Part shown: positions 6,395-14,159 of the stretch, one piece after another | How the letters are laid out: each line of letters opens with the position of its first letter | Numbering within the stretch: the first letter of the stretch is position 1 | Origin: SZUA-217 sp036446835 | Lineage (GTDB): Bacteria > Actinomycetota > Acidimicrobiia > Spongiisociales > ZC4RG35 | DNA length: 15,489 nucleotides | Assembly (NCBI GenBank): GCA_036446835.1 | Contig: JAZFTT010000150.1 | Span: forward strand, 1-15,489 | Direction: 5' to 3' | The notes under the pieces: model-generated | The model's input: only the letters and a program-made list of their open reading frames with translations | Told to the model about the DNA's origin: nothing | The model's database searches: none | Made by a program: the position numbers and the translations under genes

Positions 6395-8815
6395 ATGTCC
6401 TACGACCACAAATCGATCGAATCCAAGTGGCAGGAGCGGTGGGAGACCGAGAAGGTCTTCCAGGTGACTGAAGACGCGTCCAAGCCAAAGTTCTACAACG
6501 TCTGCATGTATCCATACCCGTCGGGTGCGATCCATCAGGGCCATGTCAGGAACTACACATACGGCGACCTGCTGACCCGATACAAGACAATGCAGGGCTA
6601 CAACGTCCTCTCCCCGATGGGATGGGACAGCTTTGGGCTACCTGCGGAGAACGCAGCGATCGATAGCGGCATTCATCCGAAGTCCAACACCGAGAATCAG
6701 ATCTCCACGATGTCGACCCAAATCAGACAGCTCGGGTCGATGTACGACTGGAATCGAGAACTCGCATCCCATCAGCCCGATTTCTATCGCTGGGACCAGT
6801 GGCTTTTCCTCGAGCTCTACGAGCGTGGTCTCGCCTACAAGGCCGAGGCGCCGGTCAACTGGTGTCCCCAGGATCAGACGGTCCTGGCCAACGAACAAGT
6901 AATCGACGGTCTTTGCGAGCGTTGCGACACACCCGTCGTCAAGAAGAACCTTGCTCAGTGGTTCTTCAAGATCACCGACTATGCCGATCGCCTACTCGAC
7001 GACATCGAAAAATTGGAGCATTGGCCCGACCGGGTGCGCATCATGCAGAGGAATTGGATCGGCCGCTCCGAGGGCGCGACCTTCAGCATCGATGTCGGGG
7101 CCGCTGACTCGTTCGATGTGTTCACGACAAGACCCGACACAGTTTTCGGAATGACCTTTTGTGTCCTCGCTCCTGAGCATCCGTTGGTGGAGTCGCTCAT
7201 CGGGGGCTCCGAGACCGAGACCGAGGCCAGGGAATACATCGCCGCAGCTCAGCGACAGTCCGAGATCGAGCGGATGGCCGAGGGTGACAAGACCGGTGTG
7301 TTCACCGGTGAGTTCGCCATCAACCCGGTGAGCGGAGCCGAGGTCCCCATCTATATCGCCGATTACGTGCTGATGGGGTACGGAACCGGGGCGATCATGG
7401 CAGTCCCCGGTCAGGACCAGCGAGACTGGGAATTCGCGACCAAGTATGGGATCGACATCATTCGCACGGTCCAGCCCCCGGATGATTGGGATGGCGAGGC
7501 ATATCTCGACGACGGTCCCACCATCAACTCGGATTTCCTCGACGGTCTCAACCAGGTAGAGGCGAAGAAGCGGATCATCACCTGGATGGAAGAAGAAGGG
7601 ATCGGCAGGCCGACGGTCCAATATCGCCTGCACGACTGGCTCATCTCCCGGCAACGTTACTGGGGTTCTCCAATTCCGATGGTCAACTGTGACCACTGCG
7701 GATTGGTGCCCATCCCCAAGGAGGAGCTTCCCGTGCTTCTCCCCGACATCGAGGACTACGTCCCCAAAGGCAAGTCACCGTTGGCAGCGGACGACGATTT
7801 CGTCAACACGACTTGCCCGAGTTGTGACGGACCCGCGACGCGAGAGACCGACACAATGGACACCTTTGTCGACTCCTCCTGGTACTACTTCCGATACGCC
7901 GATCCTCACAACAGCACGGCCATTTTCGATCCGGCCAGGCCGGCGTACTGGATGCCGATCGACCAGTACATCGGAGGCATCGAGCACGCCGTCCTCCACC
8001 TGCTCTACGCCCGGTTCATCACCAAGGTCCTCTTCGACATGGGTCTGTCCACGGTTGAGGAGCCTTTCACGCGACTGTTCACGCAGGGGATGATCACGAT
8101 GGATGGCGCCAAGATGTCGAAGTCGAAAGGCAACGTGGTTGATCCGGTCGATCTTTTTGCCTCACATGGCGCAGATTCGTTGCGGTTATTTCACCTCTTC
8201 ATCGGACCGCCGACGGACGACGCCGCCTGGAACCCGAACGGAGTCGACGGGACACGGCGTTTCCTCGAGCGAGTGTGGAAACTCGCCTCGGGTGAGGTGG
8301 CCTTTGTCGATCGCGACGAATCCGAGGCGGATCGGGAGATTCTCGGAACGGCCCATCGCACGGTGCGCAAAGTCACCGAGGACATAGACCGGTTCCGATT
8401 CAACACGGCCATACCTGCGCTGATGATCCTCGCCAACGAACTGGCTGAATACGTCTCCGATGGGCCGCGGCAAGAGACTCATGACGAGGTGATCCGGCTC
8501 ATGCTGCTGATGCTGTCGCCGATGGCGCCGCACATTGCCCACGAGCTTTGGGAGATCCGGGGCAACGAAGAGATGCTGGCCCTCCAAGACTGGCCGGCCT
8601 GGGACGAGCAACTGGCTCGCGAGGAGATGGTGACCATGATCGTCCAGGTCAACGGCAAGGTTCGGGATCGTGTTGAGGTGGCGACCGATATCACCCCCGA
8701 GGAAGCGGAGGAACAAGCCTTGGGTCTGGACAAGATCCAGGGCTGGGTCGACGGTCACGAAGTGCGCAAGGTGATCGTTCGCCAGCCAAATCTGGTCAAC
8801 ATCGTTATCGAGTGA
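6395..8815 (+). CDS. leuS: Leucyl-tRNA synthetase
   Basis: This 806-residue class I synthetase charges tRNA-Leu with leucine in the cytoplasm. Signatures are PYPSGAIHQGHVRN with HxGH at 47-50, the CP1 editing domain with TTRPDTVFGMTFCVLAPEHP (from 244) and YGTGAIMAVPGQDQRDWEFA, two Cys pairs (CDHCG and CPSCDG) of the inserted zinc-type module, TMDTFVDSSWYYFRYADP, and KMSKS at 573-577. The end carries the anticodon-binding helical domain and a C-terminal domain with VQVNGKVRDR. The size matches Bacillus-type bacterial LeuRS. The longer in-frame start at 6356 would add 13 residues that match nothing; the ATG at 6395 begins MSYDHKSIESKWQERW, the normal N-terminus. The stop overlaps the GTG of the next gene by 4 bp, so the two are probably co-translated. 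Confidence 0.97.
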   Translation: MSYDHKSIESKWQERWETEKVFQVTEDASKPKFYNVCMYPYPSGAIHQGHVRNYTYGDLLTRYKTMQGYNVLSPMGWDSFGLPAENAAIDSGIHPKSNTENQISTMSTQIRQLGSMYDWNRELASHQPDFYRWDQWLFLELYERGLAYKAEAPVNWCPQDQTVLANEQVIDGLCERCDTPVVKKNLAQWFFKITDYADRLLDDIEKLEHWPDRVRIMQRNWIGRSEGATFSIDVGAADSFDVFTTRPDTVFGMTFCVLAPEHPLVESLIGGSETETEAREYIAAAQRQSEIERMAEGDKTGVFTGEFAINPVSGAEVPIYIADYVLMGYGTGAIMAVPGQDQRDWEFATKYGIDIIRTVQPPDDWDGEAYLDDGPTINSDFLDGLNQVEAKKRIITWMEEEGIGRPTVQYRLHDWLISRQRYWGSPIPMVNCDHCGLVPIPKEELPVLLPDIEDYVPKGKSPLAADDDFVNTTCPSCDGPATRETDTMDTFVDSSWYYFRYADPHNSTAIFDPARPAYWMPIDQYIGGIEHAVLHLLYARFITKVLFDMGLSTVEEPFTRLFTQGMITMDGAKMSKSKGNVVDPVDLFASHGADSLRLFHLFIGPPTDDAAWNPNGVDGTRRFLERVWKLASGEVAFVDRDESEADREILGTAHRTVRKVTEDIDRFRFNTAIPALMILANELAEYVSDGPRQETHDEVIRLMLLMLSPMAPHIAHELWEIRGNEEMLALQDWPAWDEQLAREEMVTMIVQVNGKVRDRVEVATDITPEEAEEQALGLDKIQGWVDGHEVRKVIVRQPNLVNIVIE

Positions 8816-9204
8816 ACGCCGGAAGCGTCCTCGCCGAATCAGGCGTGGACATCGACGAGCTGCGGATTCTCATCCACCCGATACGGCCCGAGCAAGTGTG
8901 GCTGAGCCCCGCATCACCGGTGATGATGAGGATCTGGGGCCGCGGTATCCAGGCGATGACTGTGCGTCGTCGGATCTTCGTCGACCCGAGAGCCCTCAAC
9001 GGGGACAGGGCGAAACTGGGCCTTCTAGTCATCCACGAGTTGATCCACGTCCGGCAATGGTCTGATCTCGGTGTTCTCGGCTTCCTCAGGAGCTATCTGG
9101 GGGATTACCTGCGTGGAAGACGTGCCGGTCTGACCCACCGCGACTCCTACAGAGCAATCTCCCTCGAAGTAGAGGCCCGCCATCTCCAGTCCCGCTTTAT
9201 GTGA
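8812..9204 (+). CDS. Small HExxH zinc-metalloprotease-like protein (minigluzincin-like)
   Basis: The 130-residue protein contains HELIHVRQW (HExxH at 75-79), the zinc-binding and catalytic motif of zincin proteases. It is followed about 35 residues later by YRAISLEVEAR (113-123), where E119 or E121 could be the third zinc ligand as in gluzincin families. No signal peptide or membrane segment is evident; the N-terminus (ELRILIHPIRPEQVWL) and IFVDPRAL look like short beta strands before the active helix. Whether it is an active peptidase is not known, and I do not recognise a named family. The GTG start overlaps the leuS stop (GTGA), indicating translational coupling. A large palindrome begins within its stop codon. 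Confidence 0.72.
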   Translation: MNAGSVLAESGVDIDELRILIHPIRPEQVWLSPASPVMMRIWGRGIQAMTVRRRIFVDPRALNGDRAKLGLLVIHELIHVRQWSDLGVLGFLRSYLGDYLRGRRAGLTHRDSYRAISLEVEARHLQSRFM

Positions 9205-9250
9205 ACCTGAGGTTGTTAAGCCCGTATCCGGGCTTAACAACCTCAGGTTC
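9203..9250. repeat. Perfect 22-bp-arm palindrome, probable terminator or palindromic element
   Basis: Two 22-base arms (9203-9224 and 9229-9250) are perfectly complementary around a 4-base loop TATC. The left arm starts inside the stop codon of the metalloprotease-like gene. Each arm also contains a smaller palindrome (AACCTGAGGTT on the left, AACCTCAGGTT on the right), so the region could form one long hairpin or a three-lobed cloverleaf. No T run follows; actinobacterial terminators often lack one. Position supports a terminator of the leuS unit, while length and perfection also fit a mobile palindromic repeat or a protein-binding site. Confidence 0.85.
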
Positions 9251-9322
9251 GTGTGGTGCCAGGTAGGTAGCACTGTTGGGAGGGTTCCCTTGGGCGGTCG
9301 AATCGGTTAGTTAGTCGAGTAT

Positions 9323-9877
9323 GTGGGTGGAGTGGGTAGACGGTCGGTGAGCCGCGCCGTGGCAATCGCGGCTGTGGTTGGGGCAGCAGCTTTGGTTGGG
9401 GGCTCACTTGGCTTCCTGAACCGTCCCCAGGAAATGAGAGAGCGCACCCAGCCAGACGTGGTGATTGCTACGGAGAGCATCGACGTTCATGTTGCGGGGT
9501 GGGTGCTCTCACCAGGGGTGGTTCGTGTCGCGCCAGAATCGATCGTCGCCGACGCCATCGAAGCCGCGGGAGGTCTTCGCCCGGGAGCGCTGGTCGATCG
9601 GATCAACCTCGCTGCTCCGCTCCACTCGGGTGATCAGGTGGTGGTTCTCGGCCCGGACTCGATGACCGGGTCATCCGAAGACGGACCCCTGGCTCTCAAC
9701 AGGGCGTCGGCGAAAGATCTCGAGGAACTCCCCGGTGTGGGACCGGTTCTCGCCGAGCGGATCGTTGCCTACCGGGAGCAGAACGGGCCGTTCGCCGATG
9801 TTGAGGGTCTGCTCCAGGTCGGTGGGATAGGTGAGGCGAAGCTGGCTTCGATTCGTGATCTGGTCCGTGTCCCTTGA
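9323..9877 (+). CDS. comEA: Competence DNA receptor ComEA (SLBB plus helix-hairpin-helix)
   Basis: The 184-residue protein has an N-terminal membrane anchor at about residues 10-32 (AVAIAAVVGAAALVGGSLGFL). A SLBB-type domain (about 52-110: VHVAGWVLSPGVVRV...AIEAAGG..PGALVDRINLAAPLHSGDQVVV) follows. The C-terminal tandem helix-hairpin-helix (about 122-184) contains LNRASAKDLEELPGVGPVLAERIVAYREQNGPF and the second hairpin LLQVGGIGEAKLASIRDLV. ComEA binds incoming double-stranded DNA at the outer face of the membrane and hands it to ComEC. The GTG at 9323 is the farthest upstream; GTGs at 9332 or 9347 are possible and none has a clear Shine-Dalgarno sequence. The stop overlaps the TTG start of comEC by 4 bp. 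Confidence 0.93.
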   Translation: MGGVGRRSVSRAVAIAAVVGAAALVGGSLGFLNRPQEMRERTQPDVVIATESIDVHVAGWVLSPGVVRVAPESIVADAIEAAGGLRPGALVDRINLAAPLHSGDQVVVLGPDSMTGSSEDGPLALNRASAKDLEELPGVGPVLAERIVAYREQNGPFADVEGLLQVGGIGEAKLASIRDLVRVP

Positions 9878-11838
9878 CACTCGACCATCCGGCCCTGCCG
9901 CCTCCGGTGTCTCGTCCCTGGATAGCGGTAGCGATCGCCACCTGGCTGGTCACGGCGCTGATCGCTCAGAACTCAGCGCCCGAACCCCTTGATCCGGGAC
10001 CCGTCTCGGGTGTTGCGGTGCTGGCCAGTGACCCTGTCGAGGGTCGAGATGGGTATTGGGTGGTGGCCTTGACGGATGACGGTCCTCTTCTTTTCGACAT
10101 CGACAAACGGCGGATTCTCGGTCGAGGCGACACGGTCAGTTTCGTAGGGACGCGTCGGGGGGACCCTGGCCGACGGGGTGTTCACGAGTATCGAGCCCGG
10201 GTAAGGGTCACATCGATCAAACTGGTAGTGCCGTCGTCCTCATTATCCCTTCGTCTCGGTGACGCGTTGCGGAACCGGGTCATGTTCGCCTTGGAGCCTT
10301 TCGACCCGGGCCGTGGCCTCGTTGCCGGGTTTCTCATTGGTGACACTTCCAATGTCGATGCGGCAGACATCGAGGCGATGCGTCTTGCCGGACTTTCTCA
10401 TTTCGTGGCGGTGAGTGGGTCAAACGTCGCTCTGTTTCTGGGCCTACTCGTGTTTGCCGCCGGTCCTCTTGCCCTCGGGCCCCGGCGTCGCGCCCTGGTG
10501 GGATTGATCGGTCTGCCCATATACGCGGCGGCGACTCGCTTCGAGCCCTCGGTCATGCGGGCTTCGGTAATGGCCGGCATTGCTCTGGGTGGACGTCTCA
10601 TCGGGATCGTTCTGGAAGCATGGCAACTGCTCTCGCTCGCGGTGATCGGTCTGCTGGTGCTGGATCCCCGGCTAACCGGGAGTGCCGGTTTCCAGCTCTC
10701 GGTGGCTGCAACTGCAGGTGTGCTGATAGGAGCCCGATGGCCGTTGGGCGGGGGCAGGGTAGTTCGAGCCTTGGCCATCACGGTCGGGGCCCAGGTTGCC
10801 GTGGCTCCTCTCATCCTCGCTCACTTCGGTTCGGTTCCGATGATGTCACCGCTGGTCAACCTGATCGCGGCTCCTGTCGTCGCCGCCTCGACCTTGGTTG
10901 GCGCTGTCGGTGTGGCGGGTCCGTCGTTTCTCCTTCACATTGCTGCCTGGTTGGCTGATCTGGTTCTTCTATTGGCGAGAGGTGCTGCGATATGGCCACA
11001 GCTCGAGGCCCTTCCTCTTCTGGCGATCCTCCTGGCAGGTGTTGTCGCGGTCCGCTTGCCACGAAGCCAATTGCCCATCGCTGTCGGAGGCGCATTGGTC
11101 ATTGTGCTTCTGGTCTTGGGTGGAGGGTCGCCGGCTCCGGACCCTGGGGTGGTTGTCTTCGATGTCGGCCAGGGCGACGCCATCCTGATTCACGGAGGAG
11201 ATGACAAGTATGCCCTCGTCGACGGCGGTCCGGATGCCCTGGTGCTTGCCGACCGGTTGCGTGAGTACGGAGTAGACCGTCTTGACCTGGTTGTTCTTAG
11301 CCACGTCCACGCCGACCACGCCACCGGACTCGTTGGCCTGGTGGGCAAGATCCCATTGGGGCTGGTCTGGATGCGAACCGATCCTCACGTCACCGCAACC
11401 TTGGAGAGGTTGACATCGGTGCTTGGTGACTACGGCGTTCCAGTCGTCGAACCACAGGTGGGCGTCTCTTTTCGTCTGGGATCTTTGAATCTGGTGGTGG
11501 AGGGACCGCTGCGAAAGTATGCCTCACCCAACGACCAGTCGATTGTTCTCACCGTCGTCGGGCCGAAGCGAACCATGCTTCTTGTGGGTGACATCGAAAC
11601 ATTCGCACAACGCGAGCTCTCCTATCTCAGGGCCGATGTGCTCAAGGTTCCGCATCAGGGCGCAGGGACTTCTGACCCCAAATGGTTGGAAGAGGTCGGC
11701 GCCGACCTGGCCGTGATTTCTGTTGGACGCAATGACTTCGGCCATCCCGCGGAATGGGTGATCGAGATTCTCGAAAAAGCGGGAGCCGAAGTGGTACGAA
11801 CCGACGAGGTCGGAGACGTTGTTGTTCCCCTCTCCTAA
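9874..11838 (+). CDS. comEC: DNA uptake channel ComEC/Rec2
   Basis: The 654-residue polytopic protein forms the channel through which single-stranded DNA enters the cytoplasm. A first membrane segment (about residues 15-31) is followed by a soluble OB-like region (about 40-120). The Competence domain starts with GLVAGFLIGDTSNVD and LAGLSHFVAVSGSNVAL and contains about eight membrane helices to about residue 420. The C-terminal metallo-beta-lactamase domain begins VVVFDVGQGDAILIHGG and has SHVHADHATGL (H477, H479, D481, H482), the metal-binding motif of the presumed nuclease that degrades one strand; LLVGDIE and VLKVPHQGAG are further metal-site segments. The TTG at 9874 overlaps the comEA stop (TTGA); a GTG at 9907 is an alternative. 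Confidence 0.95.
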   Translation: MTLDHPALPPPVSRPWIAVAIATWLVTALIAQNSAPEPLDPGPVSGVAVLASDPVEGRDGYWVVALTDDGPLLFDIDKRRILGRGDTVSFVGTRRGDPGRRGVHEYRARVRVTSIKLVVPSSSLSLRLGDALRNRVMFALEPFDPGRGLVAGFLIGDTSNVDAADIEAMRLAGLSHFVAVSGSNVALFLGLLVFAAGPLALGPRRRALVGLIGLPIYAAATRFEPSVMRASVMAGIALGGRLIGIVLEAWQLLSLAVIGLLVLDPRLTGSAGFQLSVAATAGVLIGARWPLGGGRVVRALAITVGAQVAVAPLILAHFGSVPMMSPLVNLIAAPVVAASTLVGAVGVAGPSFLLHIAAWLADLVLLLARGAAIWPQLEALPLLAILLAGVVAVRLPRSQLPIAVGGALVIVLLVLGGGSPAPDPGVVVFDVGQGDAILIHGGDDKYALVDGGPDALVLADRLREYGVDRLDLVVLSHVHADHATGLVGLVGKIPLGLVWMRTDPHVTATLERLTSVLGDYGVPVVEPQVGVSFRLGSLNLVVEGPLRKYASPNDQSIVLTVVGPKRTMLLVGDIETFAQRELSYLRADVLKVPHQGAGTSDPKWLEEVGADLAVISVGRNDFGHPAEWVIEILEKAGAEVVRTDEVGDVVVPLS

Positions 11839-11841
11839 CCT
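11836..11841 (+). promoter_or_regulatory. Putative leaderless promoter TAACCT for the folP-like gene
   Basis: TAACCT fits TANNNT, includes the comEC stop codon (TAA 11836-11838), and is followed by six bases and then the ATG at 11848. This is the same geometry as at 1243-1254. It would let folP-like and holA be transcribed separately from the comE genes. No -35 match was found. Confidence 0.4.
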
Positions 11842-11847
11842 CGCCCC

Positions 11848-12663
11848 ATGGGCGATGTGCTGACATTGGGCGAAACAGATCTTCCTCTCGGCGAGGTGAC
11901 CTACGTGATGGGTGTCATCAATGTCTCTCCCGACTCGAAGAACACCCACACTGTTGCCCATTCGACCGATGATGCTCTTCTCATGGCAGATCGCTACCGA
12001 ACCTGGGGGGCGGCCCTCATCGATCTCGGAGGTCAGTCGTCGCATTTCGACAATCCAACCATCAACGCCGCAGATGAGACTTCGAGAACAGCCCCGGTCA
12101 TCGAGGCCATGGTTGCCGAAGGGCATCTCGTCGCCATAGACACCTGGAAACCCGATGTAGCAGAGGCGGCGGTCGCAGCCGGAGCTGTGATCGTCAACGA
12201 CACCGGGGGCCTTGCCGACCCGGCGATGAGGAAGGTGGTTGCCTCAACGGGGGTGGCCACGATCGCTGTTCACATCGAAGGGGCAAACCCGCACGACGTC
12301 GCGGATGTCGAGCTCCGGAATGACAAGGCCAAGTACACGGCCGAGCAATTCCGTCGGCTTCTCTCCGAACTCGAGTCGGCCGGCATTGACAACGTGATAA
12401 TCGATCCGGGGATCGCCCTCAACTACCGGGGCGACTACGAGTCCTACACCCAGCTCCAGCTAGCCGTGATAGCTCAGTCGGAGCACTTTCATTTGCTCGG
12501 CAAGCCCGTTCTCATCCCCATACCTCGGAAGAGGGATGGTCACAGGGTGGCCGCCTACATCTCTCTCGCCTTGGAACATCGCGCCGACATCATAAGGGTT
12601 CACGATGTCGCCATGGCGTGCGACCTGGCGCGGCTTTTTGGTCGTGGCGAGCCACTACGTTGA
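11848..12663 (+). CDS. folP: Divergent dihydropteroate synthase family protein
   Basis: The 271-residue TIM-barrel protein follows the DHPS plan: MGVINVSPDS (N25), LIDLGGQSSHF (59-67), IDTWKPDVA (D98), VNDTGG (N117), VIIDPGIAL (D186), PRKR (K228) and RVHDV (R250, H252). These cover the pterin pocket and barrel ends known from E. coli DHPS. The two flexible loops that bind pABA and the pyrophosphate are changed: the usual TPDSFSDGG is SPDSKNTHT, and the usual ESTRPGA is QSSHFDN, losing the conserved Phe, Gly-Gly and Arg. It may be a true but unusual DHPS or a related pterin/other transferase. No folB, folK, folE or pabB gene is adjacent. It lies 9 bp after comEC and 4 bp before holA. Family call is firm; catalytic role is uncertain. 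Confidence 0.75.
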   Translation: MGDVLTLGETDLPLGEVTYVMGVINVSPDSKNTHTVAHSTDDALLMADRYRTWGAALIDLGGQSSHFDNPTINAADETSRTAPVIEAMVAEGHLVAIDTWKPDVAEAAVAAGAVIVNDTGGLADPAMRKVVASTGVATIAVHIEGANPHDVADVELRNDKAKYTAEQFRRLLSELESAGIDNVIIDPGIALNYRGDYESYTQLQLAVIAQSEHFHLLGKPVLIPIPRKRDGHRVAAYISLALEHRADIIRVHDVAMACDLARLFGRGEPLR

Positions 12664-12667
12664 GCCC

Positions 12668-13651
12668 GTGTCACTTCTGATCGTCGCAGGTCCGTCCAAC
12701 GCCGGCCCCGGTGAAAGGGACCAGATGCTCGCGGCAGCCACCAAGCACTTTGTCGGCAAAGGGCTCAGCCGCGATGACGTGGTGCGCATTGACGTGCCAG
12801 GCCGGGGTGCCGGCGAAACCGGGGACGGCGGGGTGCGCTCCGAACTCGAGCCGATGATCCCTCTTCTTCAGTCGGGGTCGTTGTTCGGTGATCCCCAGGG
12901 TCTGGAGCTGGTGGACGCCCAGAATCTCCAGAAGGCCGAGGTGGAGACACTTTGCGAGTTGCTCGAGGGCGCCGACCTTCAGCTGGCCGAGGTTGTGTTG
13001 GTGGCGTCAGGATCCGTCGGTAAGCGTCTCACGGACATGGCCAAGGAGCGCGGGGCCAAGGTATCGATTGCCAAGATGTGGGAGCGCCAGGCAGCACAAT
13101 GGCTTGACACCGAATTGAGCAAGCGTGAACTCACTTTGGAGAAAGGTGCCGCCGATGCACTCCTTCAAAGGTTCGGGACCGATACCGCCAGCATGGGGCA
13201 TGCGCTGGATCAGCTCGAGGAGACCCAGGGCAAGATCACCGCGGCCCTGATTCTCGACCGTTTCAAGAACCGGCCCGACGAGCCGACCTGGCACATCACA
13301 GACGCCATTGGCAGGGGGGATGTTGGCCTGGCGCTACGTCGTCTCTCCGATTTCTTGGTTCATGGGCATCCGCTTGTCTTTCTGGTGTCTCTGGAAAGTG
13401 ACCTCAAGAAACGATCGCTGGCGGCGGCTGCGCCCGACGAGGCCACTTTCAGGGACTGGGTTGGCGGTAGAAGCTCAGACCGACAGCTTTCCCGAATCTG
13501 GTCCTCTCGTGGAAGAGTGCGCGAGTCGTCACTGCGAAAGGCTCAGCAGGCGTTGGTCAGAGCAGATCGCACGATGAAGACCATGCCCGAAGAGGTTCAT
13601 CGAGTCACTCTGGAGAGGTTGACCGTTGCCATGTGTCGCTGGTATGCGTAA
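12668..13651 (+). CDS. holA: DNA polymerase III delta subunit
   Basis: HolA is the clamp-loader subunit that opens the sliding clamp. The protein has 327 residues, normal for the family. The N-terminal AAA+-like domain begins LLIVAGPSNAGPGERDQML, followed by SGSLFGDPQGLELVDAQNL, which matches the usual 'SLFGxxxLVxV' segment, then the clamp-loader linker (WERQAAQWLDTELSKRELTLEKGAADALLQRFGTDTASMGHALDQLE) and the helical collar domain ending LERLTVAMCRW. The position downstream of comEC and near rpsT and lepA is the usual actinobacterial order. The GTG at 12668 starts just before the first strand; an upstream extension to 12605 overlaps the folP-like gene and adds no family sequence. No Shine-Dalgarno sequence is seen. 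Confidence 0.9.
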   Translation: MSLLIVAGPSNAGPGERDQMLAAATKHFVGKGLSRDDVVRIDVPGRGAGETGDGGVRSELEPMIPLLQSGSLFGDPQGLELVDAQNLQKAEVETLCELLEGADLQLAEVVLVASGSVGKRLTDMAKERGAKVSIAKMWERQAAQWLDTELSKRELTLEKGAADALLQRFGTDTASMGHALDQLEETQGKITAALILDRFKNRPDEPTWHITDAIGRGDVGLALRRLSDFLVHGHPLVFLVSLESDLKKRSLAAAAPDEATFRDWVGGRSSDRQLSRIWSSRGRVRESSLRKAQQALVRADRTMKTMPEEVHRVTLERLTVAMCRWYA

Positions 13652-13690
13652 GCGTCAAACCGCTCGGAAGAAGGCAACCACTACGACACT

Positions 13691-13727
13691 GACCCCTGGC
13701 CACCCTCGAGGGATGAAAGCCGGGGTC
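13691..13727 (+). terminator. Hairpin downstream of holA
   Basis: GACCCC-T-GGC at 13691-13700 pairs with GCC-GGGGTC at 13719-13727, giving a 9-bp stem with one bulged T. The loop region holds its own CCCTCGAGGG palindrome at 13703-13712. It lies 40 bp after the holA stop and has no T run. Termination is inferred from position. Confidence 0.45.
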
Positions 13728-13742
13728 CTGACGTGTGAAGGT

Positions 13743-13767
13743 CACCCCACTATGAGCCTTCGGGGTG
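13743..13767 (-). terminator. Hairpin at the end of the PIN-domain pseudogene
   Basis: CACCCC at 13743-13748 pairs with GGGGTG at 13762-13767 around a 13-base loop, overlapping the stop of the broken toxin gene. It could end the minus-strand transcript or, with the preceding hairpin, form a bidirectional terminator. It is short and has no T run. Confidence 0.3.
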
Positions 13768-14159
13768 GCGGAGTTCCACGAACCCGGCGGCCGTGAAGTC
13801 TCCGTCGAAGGCCAGGGCGGTGTCAATCCGCGAGTTGGTCATCACCTGAAAGCTGGTGGCGTCGACAAACGAGTACTCCCCTCGTCGTGACGCCGCAGCC
13901 ATCTCATTGCCTGATGGTCGAGTTGTTCGGTCACATGTTCGACCGCAAGTCTCTCTGATCTCTCGATCACGTCGAGAAAAGAAACTGCCGAGTCATGTCC
14001 GGTACGACGTCGCAGGAACGTCCATGTCTCGCCGATCACATGGTTGGTGGTGAGAAGAGGGGAAAGGTCAGGGCTCAACAGCAATTCTCGTGCGTCTGTG
14101 TGATGGGTGTCGCGACGATTTCGCAAGGCCACCCAAAAGGAGGTGTCGACGAAGATCAC
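13750..14159 (-). pseudogene. PIN-domain (VapC-like) toxin, interrupted by a one-base frameshift
   Basis: The first frame from the GTG at 14159 reads MIFVDTSFWVALRNRRDTHH...TTNHVIGETWTFLRRRTGH...AMRWLRRHDE, a clear PIN domain start with acidic D5 and E44. After residue 93 the frame runs into an early stop at 13842. The +1-shifted frame continues the family exactly: EYSFVDATSFQVMTNSRIDTALAFDGDFTAAGFVEL, carrying the last two conserved Asp residues, to a TAG at 13750-13752. Adding one G to the G4 run (C4 on the plus strand at 13878-13881) restores a 136-residue protein of normal length. PIN toxins are Mg-dependent RNases, so as written the product should be inactive. A sequencing or assembly error in the homopolymer, or true decay, would both explain it; programmed frameshifting is less likely. 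The start overlaps the preceding small ORF by 4 bp. Confidence 0.82.

Noticed and set aside
6992..7696. 234-codon minus-strand open frame inside leuS
   Set aside because: It lies wholly opposite the leuS editing domain and shows no family motif.
9280..9312. tRNA T-loop-like string GGTCGAATC upstream of comEA
   Set aside because: No acceptor, D or anticodon arm can be built around it.
13842..14159. The 105-codon first part of the PIN gene as an intact small toxin
   Set aside because: It lacks the last two conserved acidic residues, which are found immediately after in the next frame, so it is treated as part of a frameshifted gene.
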